Origin: CBDAQA01 sp965247815
GTDB lineage: Bacteria > Planctomycetota > Phycisphaerae > Tepidisphaerales > Tepidisphaeraceae
NCBI GenBank assembly: GCA_965247815.1
Contig: CBDFHW010000007.1
Coordinates: forward strand, 122,158-186,157
Reading direction: 5' to 3'
DNA: 64,000 nucleotides
The notes beneath the pieces are model-generated. The model made no database searches, was not told the DNA's origin, and saw nothing but the letters and a program-made list of their open reading frames with translations. The position numbers were made by a program, and so were the translations under genes. Positions 9,465-17,142 of this stretch are shown in pieces. Position 1 is the first letter of the stretch. Each line of letters starts with the position of its first letter.

Positions 9465-10355
9465 GTGGACAAACTGCAGACTTCTGGCTTTTCAGACCAA
9501 CGTGGCCGGCTCGATTTTTCGGCGCAACTGCGTGCGACGCAATCGCGTCCGCTGGTGATGGGAATTCTCAACGTCACGCCGGACAGCTTCAGCGACGGGG
9601 GAAGGTTTGTTTCCATCGACGCCGCCGTGGCGGCCGCCCGGTCGATGGTAAAAGGCGGCGCGGACTGGATCGACGTCGGCGGCGAATCGACCCGTCCAGG
9701 GTCGGTCGGTGTGTCGGCGGCGGAACAAATCGACCGCGTCGCGCCGGTGATTGCCGCGGTCTGCCGTGAGTTCAGCATTCCGGTTTCGATCGACACTTCG
9801 GACGCGGTCGTCGCGGCGGCTGCGCTCGATGCCGGCGCTTCGATCGTCAACGACGTGACCGCCGGTCGCGCGGACTTCGATCTGCTACCGCTCGTCGCGC
9901 GCCGGAAGGTGCCGGTCATCCTGATGCACATGCGTGGAACTCCCGCCGACATGCAGGTCGCGCCGGCCTACGAAGACGTGATCTCAGAGGTGATGGATTT
10001 TCTTCGCGAGCGCGCCAGTTATGCCGAATCTGTCGGGGTGGATCCTGCCGATATTTTGATAGACCCGGGAATCGGTTTCGGAAAAACGGTCGAGCACAAC
10101 CTGCAGCTGCTCCGCGGCCTGTCCAGATTCACGTCATTCGGTCATCCGGTTGTGGTCGGAACGAGCCGGAAGGGATTTATCGGAAAGATCACTGGGGAAG
10201 CAGACTTGGCGGATCGTGTCTTGGGGACCGCGGCGACCGTCGCCTGGACAGCAATGCACGGTGCGGCCGTCGTCCGTGTCCACGACGTCGCGGCGATGGA
10301 CAAGGTCGTCCGCATGATTCGAGCGATCCGGGACGTGAAAATTTGCGGCCAATAG
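9465..10355 (+). CDS. folP: Dihydropteroate synthase
   Basis: 296-residue TIM-barrel enzyme that condenses 6-hydroxymethyl-dihydropterin pyrophosphate with p-aminobenzoate. Both family signatures are visible: MGILNVTPDSFSDGG (residues 32-46) and the WIDVGGESTRPGS block near 69-81. The sulfonamide-site region DPGIGFGKTVEHN and the terminal SRKGFIG are also present. Start is a GTG with AGG six bases upstream. It uses the product of FolK (base 960), though the genes are not adjacent. cdaA follows 45 bases later on the same strand, so folP-cdaA-cdaR may form one transcription unit. Confidence 0.95.
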   Translation: MDKLQTSGFSDQRGRLDFSAQLRATQSRPLVMGILNVTPDSFSDGGRFVSIDAAVAAARSMVKGGADWIDVGGESTRPGSVGVSAAEQIDRVAPVIAAVCREFSIPVSIDTSDAVVAAAALDAGASIVNDVTAGRADFDLLPLVARRKVPVILMHMRGTPADMQVAPAYEDVISEVMDFLRERASYAESVGVDPADILIDPGIGFGKTVEHNLQLLRGLSRFTSFGHPVVVGTSRKGFIGKITGEADLADRVLGTAATVAWTAMHGAAVVRVHDVAAMDKVVRMIRAIRDVKICGQ

Positions 10356-10399
10356 CTCGACCGCCTACCCGACGATATAGTTTGCCGACTTAAGAGTTC

Positions 10400-11230
10400 T
10401 TGACAGAAAAAATGCTCACGCCGATCCGAAACTTCTTCACCGCCGTCTCCAGCTACCCCTGGTGGCACATCGCGCTGGAACTTTTCGTCATCGCGGTGGT
10501 CGTATTTTTCGTCATTCGGTCGATGCACGGCACGCGCGGCGCGCGCCTGATGCGGGGCATCGCCCTGCTGCTGATCACGCTGTCGGTCATCGTTCAACTG
10601 CTCGGCAGCGCGCTGAAGCTGAATGTCCTGCTGTTCCTGTACACGAAGGTTCTAACGTTCGCGTTTTACGCCGTGATCGTCGTGTTCCAGCCCGAATTGC
10701 GTCGGGCATTGCTGCGCCTGGGTGAGACTCGGCTTTTCAGGGGTTGGTCCGACGAGTTGGCCGAGGAAATTGAACAACTCGTCGAAGCCGCACAGTTTTG
10801 CGCCCGGCGGAAAATCGGGGCCCTGATCGCGATCGAGCGCGAGGTCGCGCTCGGCGGTGTCGCCGAGAACGCCACCCGGCTGGACGCCGACTTGACCGCG
10901 CCGCTGTTAAATACAATCTTCTGGCCCAACTCACCGCTGCACGACCTGGGCGTGATCGTGACGCAGGGTCGAGTGATGTACGCCGGTGTTCAGTTCCCGC
11001 TGGCGGAAAGCGGCGAGCTGGAAAAGGAACTCGGGTCACGGCACCGCGCGGCTGTCGGGATGAGCCAGGAAAGCGACGCGGTCGTTCTGGTCGTCTCCGA
11101 AGAGACGGGCGATATCAGCATCGCCGAGCGGGGCCAGCTGATCCGCAAGCTTTCCCCGGAAGGACTTCAAGGTCTGCTCATGGAGTTGCTCGGCGGAGGT
11201 GGTGAACGGCCGAATCGGAAGAAAAAATGA
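10400..11230 (+). CDS. cdaA: Membrane diadenylate cyclase, CdaA type
   Basis: Makes the second messenger c-di-AMP from two ATP. From the TTG at 10400 the protein has 276 residues; an ATG at 10412 is an alternative. Three N-terminal membrane segments lie at about 23-41, 52-70 and 76-96, followed by a DisA_N cyclase domain (about 110-260). Conserved blocks include KIGALIAIE, LDADLTAPLLNTIF, SPLHD, ELGSRHRAAVG (RHR at 214-216) and VVSEETG. The catalytic DGA motif expected at 182-184 reads Asp-Leu-Gly instead; the metal-binding aspartate is kept. The partner gene cdaR follows, as in Firmicutes, but glmM, the usual third member, is not here. Confidence 0.93.
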   Translation: MTEKMLTPIRNFFTAVSSYPWWHIALELFVIAVVVFFVIRSMHGTRGARLMRGIALLLITLSVIVQLLGSALKLNVLLFLYTKVLTFAFYAVIVVFQPELRRALLRLGETRLFRGWSDELAEEIEQLVEAAQFCARRKIGALIAIEREVALGGVAENATRLDADLTAPLLNTIFWPNSPLHDLGVIVTQGRVMYAGVQFPLAESGELEKELGSRHRAAVGMSQESDAVVLVVSEETGDISIAERGQLIRKLSPEGLQGLLMELLGGGGERPNRKKK

Positions 11231-11317
11231 CGACCGGCTTACCGGCGGTGGTTCGCCCGCTGCCATTTCGCCGAGAACGGTTTTGCTCGATTCGATCTGT
11301 CCGTGGTGAGTGAAAAA

Positions 11318-12427
11318 ATGGAATCAGAATCCGACAACACGACTCGCCGCCCCGCGCCCCACCGACGCTCGCCCCTGGGGTATCTGAATTACATGTCCGG
11401 CGCCCGGGGCCTTCGCGGCGCCTTCACGGGTGAAAAGCTCGGCGAGTCACTGCGGACCCTGGTCTGGGTGGTTCCGATCACGCTGTTGATCTGGATCTAT
11501 GCCGAGCGCGAACAGATTGTGTATCCCGAGTCGGGTCCGAATGCTTCGAATATTTTGATCCGCTTCGTGCCCAGCGAAGGATTCGCGATCGAGCCTTCGA
11601 ACGGGCAGCAGACAGTGAACCTGAAGCTGACCGGTCCGAAGGACTCGATCGACCACGTCCGCGATTTGCTTACACAAGGCGACCGCAAAGGCGTCCCGAT
11701 CGATCTCGGGCAGGCGCTCAAGCCGGGTGACAATCAGCCGATCAATGTCGTCGAACACATTCAGAATTTTTCGACATTTAAAAACAACGGCGTTACCGTC
11801 GTCGATTCCCAGCCGCCGAATATCTCGGTCAACATCGACAGCATTGTCACCCGGGAGTTCCCGGTGGAACTCGCGACCGCTGACCGACAAACTTTGTCGC
11901 AATCGCGATTCAATCCGCCGAAAGTCAGCGTGCAGGGCCCGAGCAAGCTGCTGAACAATCAGCACGTGATTGCGGTGCTCTCACAGGCGATCAAGGCCGC
12001 GGGCGAGAACCCGGCGCAGACCGTGCCCGTGGAACTCGCGACGCAGAACCCGTTCCTGACGCTGTCGCCGAGCAAAGTGAGTGCGACGCTGGTAGCACAG
12101 GCGTCGGATAAAACGACGACTGTCCGGTCCATCGCGCTATGGGTGCACGTCTCGGCAGGCACGCTCAAGACCTATGACGTACTCAGCGTCAACGGCGGTG
12201 ACGACACGCTGGGCACGACCGAACTGGTAGGCCCGCCTGAACAAATCGACTCGATCAATTCCGCGAAATACGTCCCTAGAGCCACGCTCGAATTGTCTAC
12301 CGACGATTTTCTTCACCAGGAACCCAAGCAAGTGCGGTACGAATTGCCGCCGGGCGTTCGCGTTGTTGGTGAAGGCGCCAACCGCAGAGTCGACTTCAAG
12401 ATGGCGTTGCACGCCTCGGCGGGTTGA
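11318..12427 (+). CDS. YbbR-domain regulator of diadenylate cyclase, CdaR-like
   Basis: 369 residues from the ATG at 11318, which has GGTGAG seven bases upstream; GTGs at 11303 and 11306 are in-frame alternatives. A single N-terminal membrane segment (VWVVPITLLIWIYAEREQ, about residues 46-63) is followed by an extracytoplasmic part made of about three YbbR-like beta modules. The recurring pattern is V..ELTGP.D.I..., for example NLKLTGPKDSIDHV, SVQGPSKLLNNQHV and ELVGPPEQIDSINS. CdaR binds CdaA in the membrane and modulates c-di-AMP synthesis in Firmicutes. Position directly after cdaA, 87 bases on, supports the same role here. It ends convergent with the next gene. Confidence 0.85.
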   Translation: MESESDNTTRRPAPHRRSPLGYLNYMSGARGLRGAFTGEKLGESLRTLVWVVPITLLIWIYAEREQIVYPESGPNASNILIRFVPSEGFAIEPSNGQQTVNLKLTGPKDSIDHVRDLLTQGDRKGVPIDLGQALKPGDNQPINVVEHIQNFSTFKNNGVTVVDSQPPNISVNIDSIVTREFPVELATADRQTLSQSRFNPPKVSVQGPSKLLNNQHVIAVLSQAIKAAGENPAQTVPVELATQNPFLTLSPSKVSATLVAQASDKTTTVRSIALWVHVSAGTLKTYDVLSVNGGDDTLGTTELVGPPEQIDSINSAKYVPRATLELSTDDFLHQEPKQVRYELPPGVRVVGEGANRRVDFKMALHASAG

Positions 12428-12487
12428 ACGAGGCACATCCAAACGCGCGTCCCCCGCTTGATCTTCTCCCCGAGTTGATTTCGGAAA

Positions 12488-14173
12488 TTAATGAGCCGAA
12501 TTCGCGGGCGTGACCGAAAACCGAAACAAGGTAATTCGCGAAATCGTTTTCTGCTCCATCAGCTTGAACCGAGTCTGCAGCAACTCGAGTGTCCTGTGCG
12601 GCGGGTCAGCGAACCAGTTGTGGCTCGCGATAAACACCACTTCGTCATAATCGCGGCGGTCGAGTGCACGGCGCAAGTCGTCCAGATCACGGTCGGACTC
12701 CACGTGCCGCATCGTGTGTGGCGGGTCAATCGCGAAAAAGCCGGAGGGAAGTCCGACCAGCTCCGGTCGGGGTGAATAGTCCCCGCCGCGGACGTAGTAG
12801 TCGTAAAGCATTTCTCCTTCGTTCGCGACGAAGACCATCAACCGGTGCTTGGCCGGCGTGTCGACCGCGATCGACGACACTTCTCGCCAGTTCTCTTCCT
12901 GCACACCGAGCCTTTCTATCGGCAACGACCGGGCCGACAACCATACGAGCGTGAGGACCCCCGCGGTCACGATCGCGCGCTGAAATCCCCGCAACCCGAT
13001 CGCCAAAGGCAACGCGACCAGCAGCGGAATGCCGATCCCGCTGACAAGAAAGGCCCGCTCCATGAAGATGGACTGGCCCATGTGGCTGTAGACAAAAATG
13101 ATCACGACCGGCAACACCGTGAACGTGCCAAGGGCGCCTACCGCCGCTGTCAGCCGCCGCGTTCGCAGCGACGCGACCACGAAGCCGATCAGCCCGAGAT
13201 CTATCATTAGGAAGCCCTGCAGGCCGATGTCGCCGAGGCTCTGCTCGTGCACGCCGGCCAGCACCGCGAACGTTCGTCGCAGTGCAAGCGAGTCCGGAAC
13301 TTCGGGCCAGAAATGCCCCCGCACCGCGGCCGTCTGCGCTAGAAGCGCCGGCAACCATGGCGCGAACGCAAGCCCCGCCAGTCCCGAGACGATCACCAGC
13401 TGAATCAGACGTTTTCGCAGCAGCGTTTTTCCGGGTGCGATGAGCCAGACGCACCCGAGCGTACCGAGGTACACCAGCATCATGTTGTTCGTGTAAAGGC
13501 TCGCGGTCCAGGCGATCAGGACTGCGAGCAAGCGTGCCGAAGAAGAATCTTCGCAAACCAGCAGGACCAGGTACAGGTCGATCGCGCCCAGGAACGTCAT
13601 CATGGCGTAGAACCGCGCTTCGTGCGCGTACGCCACCTGCATGAACGAGAGCGCGAACAGCCAGACCGCGGCCGCGGTCGCCCACTTGTTTTTCAGCAGC
13701 TGCCTGGCAAGTGCCGCGAAGACGAACAGCGCCGCGGTGGCGAAGAACGCCGACAACGACCGCAGCGCAACTTCCGACCTTCCGAACAAGACGGTCCACC
13801 CGTGAAGGATCAGGTAATACAGCGGCGGCGCGGTGTCGGCACGGATGACGCCGATGATTTCGTTCAAAGGTTTTGACACTGCCCAGGCGGTGTACCCCTC
13901 GTCGAACCAGAGGCTGCGCAGGCCGAGTTGCGACCATCGGAGGATCGTCCCGGTGATCAAGGCGGCGACCGTGATCGCCGAGGCCAGCGCGGCCGACCCG
14001 CGCGATGTCCCGTCCGTCGATACATCGGTCACGGCTTCCGTTGCAGGTTCGGCCAGCCCGGCGAGATGCATCACGTCGGCGTCGGTACACGGGCCGCCCC
14101 CGCGCGGCGTGGCAACCGATCGACGACTTCGCGGCGACCGCTCCTGAAACTTAAAGCCGGCCAAGTCACTCAT
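12488..14173 (-). CDS. GT39/ArnT-like polytopic membrane glycosyltransferase
   Basis: 561 residues with about 11-12 membrane segments and the GT-C layout: after the first helix comes SLWFDEGYTAWAV, whose Asp91-Glu92 matches the catalytic DE motif of PMT/ArnT-type enzymes that use polyprenyl-phosphate sugars, and the next loop has ADTAPPLYYLILH. The start at 14173 overlaps the stop of the upstream gene as TGATG, so translation is probably coupled. The first 60 residues are hydrophilic and poorly conserved-looking, so a downstream start is possible. It likely transfers a sugar to a lipid or protein at the outer face of the membrane. It is convergent with cdaR. Confidence 0.85.
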   Translation of the reverse strand: MSDLAGFKFQERSPRSRRSVATPRGGGPCTDADVMHLAGLAEPATEAVTDVSTDGTSRGSAALASAITVAALITGTILRWSQLGLRSLWFDEGYTAWAVSKPLNEIIGVIRADTAPPLYYLILHGWTVLFGRSEVALRSLSAFFATAALFVFAALARQLLKNKWATAAAVWLFALSFMQVAYAHEARFYAMMTFLGAIDLYLVLLVCEDSSSARLLAVLIAWTASLYTNNMMLVYLGTLGCVWLIAPGKTLLRKRLIQLVIVSGLAGLAFAPWLPALLAQTAAVRGHFWPEVPDSLALRRTFAVLAGVHEQSLGDIGLQGFLMIDLGLIGFVVASLRTRRLTAAVGALGTFTVLPVVIIFVYSHMGQSIFMERAFLVSGIGIPLLVALPLAIGLRGFQRAIVTAGVLTLVWLSARSLPIERLGVQEENWREVSSIAVDTPAKHRLMVFVANEGEMLYDYYVRGGDYSPRPELVGLPSGFFAIDPPHTMRHVESDRDLDDLRRALDRRDYDEVVFIASHNWFADPPHRTLELLQTRFKLMEQKTISRITLFRFSVTPANSAH

Positions 14174-14754
14174 CAGACACCCGGTAAAAGCCGCTCCAGC
14201 CCCGCGGCGACGGCATCGTCGGCCGTCGTCCACCACAACTGCACGTGACTATGCACCGTGCAGATTGTCGACCGGTCGGGGAACACGAGCATGAAGTCGC
14301 TCCCCCGCAACTGGGTCAGCAGTCCGCGGACGAACATCTCGAGCCCGTCGTCTTCATCGTCCAAAAACTGGATGGCTGAAGCCATATTCAGGCCGGAAAG
14401 ACTTTCCGGACGAAGTCCGATAGCCGTCAGCAGACCGGGCATCCATCCACCACTGCCGTAATCCAGCTCGAATGCCCAGTGACTTTTCGGCATCACCCAG
14501 ACCGGCCCGGGCAACAATTCTTGCCGCGCTTGCAGCAGCAAAGCCGTTAATTTTTCGGGGTACGGCGGATCGACCTGCCGCACCAATGCCCGGGCCTCTT
14601 CGCGAATCGAACCATCGGCAGGACCGATCCAGCCCCGGGAGGTGGTCGTCTGATCGCGGGCAAACCCGAACGCCCCGCTGTTGTAATAATGACACTTCAA
14701 ACCCCGCATCCGGAGCTCGTCGAGAACGAACCGATAGTCGAGGATTGCGGGCAT
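14173..14754 (-). CDS. Conserved-looking protein of unknown function, coupled to the GT39-like gene
   Basis: 193 residues from the ATG at 14754, chosen for GGAAAG five bases upstream; ATGs at 14778 and 14808 would extend it. The protein is soluble, without signal peptide or membrane segment. The N-terminal block (DYRFVLDELRMRG) and the central PGPVWVMPKSHWAFELDYG / GWMPGLLTAIGL region have ordinary globular composition, and a tail near HSHVQLWW is Trp-rich. I do not recognise the family. Its stop overlaps the start of the glycosyltransferase gene (TGATG), which implies joint expression. It is divergent from the DinB gene, with 90 bases between starts. Confidence 0.7.
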   Translation of the reverse strand: MPAILDYRFVLDELRMRGLKCHYYNSGAFGFARDQTTTSRGWIGPADGSIREEARALVRQVDPPYPEKLTALLLQARQELLPGPVWVMPKSHWAFELDYGSGGWMPGLLTAIGLRPESLSGLNMASAIQFLDDEDDGLEMFVRGLLTQLRGSDFMLVFPDRSTICTVHSHVQLWWTTADDAVAAGLERLLPGV

Positions 14755-14844
14755 TGCTTTCCGATCAAACCGCGCCATGCTTCGGGCTATACTTTCGACG
14801 CAAGGCATCTACCGCTACGATCGCTGCTGCTCAGGAGAATTACA

Positions 14845-15332
14845 ATGAAAACGCTCGTCGACGGCATCGTTTACAATCTTCAGGTCGCCAAAGGCATGTT
14901 AGATGCTTTCACAGCCGACCTTCAAGGTTCCGACTGGACGCACCGGGTCACCGCACAGGCAACTGTGCCGCGTGGTTGGTCGGACACTTGGTGCTCACCG
15001 ACCGCCGGGCGTTGACCATGATTGGTTTCAACGATCTGCCGCTCCTTCCGGACGGATTTGAAGTTCGATTCAGCCGGGAGCCCAATGCTTTCTCTGCCGC
15101 GGAATTCGGGGACCCGTCGATCCTGATGCCGCTGTTCGACAAGCATCGCGACTTGCTGATTGAAAACGCCAAACGGCTGACGCCCGAAACGCTGGAAGCA
15201 CCGGTCCCGAAACCGAGCCCGCGGTTGAAAGATATCGGCGAATTTCTGCTGTTCATGGGGATGCACGTCGTGGTCCATGCCGGGCAGATCAGCACCATCC
15301 GGCGTAGTCTGGGCCGCCCACCGTTGTTCTGA
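14845..15332 (+). CDS. DinB-family putative metalloenzyme (frameshifted)
   Basis: Four-helix DinB/YfiT-like protein of about 162 residues. The ATG at 14845 has AGGAG seven bases upstream. The frame breaks near 14962: adding one a to the run in ggcaactg restores the sequence NCAAWLVGHLVLTDRRAL. The family's three metal-binding histidines are visible: one in WLVGHLV and two in HVVVHAGQISTIRRSLG at the end. Members act as thiol-dependent transferases or have no known role. The reading on both sides is well conserved, so the missing base is probably a sequence error. Confidence 0.8.
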
Positions 15333-15381
15333 ACCCTCGGTGCGACGACGTTTGAAGTGCCGCTCATTGTGCCGAGGTGTG

Positions 15382-16002
15382 ATGTCCGCTGTTTTGGATA
15401 ATCAGATCCGAAGAATCGTGCTCACCGGCGGCCCCGGCGCCGGGAAGACCGTCGTCGCCCGGCAGATCGTTGCCGCCCGGCCGGACCGGTACGCCCTGGT
15501 CCCCGAAGCGGCCACGCAAGTCTACGAAGAACTGCAGACCCGTTGGGATCGACTCGATCTCCAAGGCCGGCGAGAAGTGCAGCGTAAAATTTACCGCCTG
15601 CAGCTCGAACAGGAATCGAAGATTCTTCTCGACCACCCGGAAAAAATCCTTCTGCTGGACCGCGGCACCATCGACGGCGCCGCCTACTGGCCCGAAGGCC
15701 CCGACGCATACTGGTCCGACCTCGACACGTCGCTCGCCGCCGAACTGAGGCGGTACGACGCGATCATCTGGATGCAGACCAGCGCCGCACTGGGGCTCTA
15801 CGACGGCGACGCCTCGAACGCCTGCCGATTCGAACACCCCGAAGCCGCGATCGAATCCGGCCTCCGGCTCAAGCAGCTGTGGGGGCTCCACCCGCGCCTG
15901 CATAGCGTCTCGGCTTATCCCCATTTCAGCGACAAAGTTGAAGCCGTGAGTGCGCAGCTTGCAGCATTTATCGCGCACCCGAATGACGTACGCGAGAGTT
16001 GA
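15382..16002 (+). CDS. AAA-family ATPase / NadR-Ttd14-like P-loop protein
   Basis: 206 residues from the ATG at 15382, with GAGG four bases upstream. Residues 11-23 hold a Walker A motif (RIVLTGGPGAGKT), and LLLDRGTIDGAAYWPEG has the D-R-G of the AAA_28 domain, a group of small nucleotide-dependent kinases or ATPases related to the NadR kinase. RYDAIIWMQTSA forms a further core strand. The order P-loop, DRG, and R-rich lid fits a P-loop kinase of unknown substrate. It follows the DinB gene by 49 bases on the same strand. Confidence 0.85.
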   Translation: MSAVLDNQIRRIVLTGGPGAGKTVVARQIVAARPDRYALVPEAATQVYEELQTRWDRLDLQGRREVQRKIYRLQLEQESKILLDHPEKILLLDRGTIDGAAYWPEGPDAYWSDLDTSLAAELRRYDAIIWMQTSAALGLYDGDASNACRFEHPEAAIESGLRLKQLWGLHPRLHSVSAYPHFSDKVEAVSAQLAAFIAHPNDVRES

Positions 16003-16177
16003 CGAACAAGAGGGTTGGTTCGACTCGCGTCGCTATCGGCAGATAGCCTTATCGGCTCGATTTTATTAACAAAGTGCGCGTAGTTGATTCGCTGTTTGTG
16101 CGGCCTAACCGATGGTCACTGTTGAATCATTTGCAAGTATTTGCAAACCCTTCGCGTCCTGTTTTACAGTACAACGC

Positions 16178-16933
16178 ATGAATGTAATTCGATCATTGGT
16201 TGGCGGGGTTCTTTCTATCACCTTATTTGGGTGGCTTGCCGGCTGTGCTTCACAACCTGTAGTCGAGGAAACGCCGTTAGATATTACAACACAACGGTGC
16301 TGCACTAACCTGCTTAACAACGGGAACTTCGAAGAAGGTGTGGGAGCATATCCGGAAGCGAGCATCATTGACGGTCAGAAAATTGGGTCGGCATGGACGG
16401 TTCATTTTGTCACGCCAAGCACGGTCGGGTCAGTTGCTCTGTTTGCTAATTCTTATAGCAACAACGTCTATCAGGGTAGCGGGCCAAATCAGTTGTTGTG
16501 GAAAACGCCCGACGGCAAGCATTTCGTCGAGATTGGAATGAACGCGGACGGGCAGCCGACGGGCAACTTCCCTGACTATCCGCCGCTTTACATTAGTCAG
16601 CCTGTCAATGTTGCGGCGGGCGTGAACTACAGACTTGCGTTTCTACAATCCGGCTGGCGGTACCCATATGGCGATCCGGGTCACCGCCTGACAGAGATCC
16701 CCGGGCGCGTGCAAGTGCAGTTGGTAGCGGCCGCGGATACCGCTAATCCGGTCGTAGTCTACAGTGAACATTTCAAAGTCTGTCCGGGCAGCAAATGGCT
16801 CGCGCAAGGCGACAAGATAAGAGTGCCCGCGAACGCCGCCGGGCCCTTCGAGCTCAGATTCCTGAATGACAACCCCAAGGACGTTGCAGTAGTTGACGGC
16901 ATATGGCTCTGCGAAGACACCGCCGACAAATGA
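16178..16933 (+). CDS. Lipoprotein of unknown function
   Basis: 251 residues. The ATG at 16178 gives a lipoprotein signal with lipobox LAGC (cysteine 23). An earlier in-frame ATG at 16112 would place a non-signal stretch before it. The mature part begins with LLNNGNFEEG, a pattern seen at the start of galactose-binding-like or DUF642-like beta-sandwich domains, and has many Asn, Tyr and Gly. No catalytic residues are recognised. Base use is visibly less GC-rich than in the flanking genes, and the 175 bases upstream are also AT-richer, so recent acquisition is possible. Confidence 0.75.
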   Translation: MNVIRSLVGGVLSITLFGWLAGCASQPVVEETPLDITTQRCCTNLLNNGNFEEGVGAYPEASIIDGQKIGSAWTVHFVTPSTVGSVALFANSYSNNVYQGSGPNQLLWKTPDGKHFVEIGMNADGQPTGNFPDYPPLYISQPVNVAAGVNYRLAFLQSGWRYPYGDPGHRLTEIPGRVQVQLVAAADTANPVVVYSEHFKVCPGSKWLAQGDKIRVPANAAGPFELRFLNDNPKDVAVVDGIWLCEDTADK

Positions 16934-17142
16934 CGGAGCAGGCGAGTGTGATTTCCGCTTGATTCTCTAACGAAGCCGCGGGTGAACACCCGCCGGCCCG
17001 AACCGTGGTAAGGCCCGGCAATCAGGAACTCATGCCCCATTTGCCGCGCCGGTCTTCCTACCGCGAGAACAAAATCTGCAGCTCTCGGCGGTGCCGGACA
17101 ACATCGCTTTCGCGTTGTTTCGTCTTTGCTTAAACTCCGCGG

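Noticed and set aside
12726..14090. 454-codon frame on the minus strand overlapping the GT39-like gene
   Set aside because: Arg-rich composition without hydrophobic periodicity; the GT39-like frame over the same bases has membrane segments and the DE motif.
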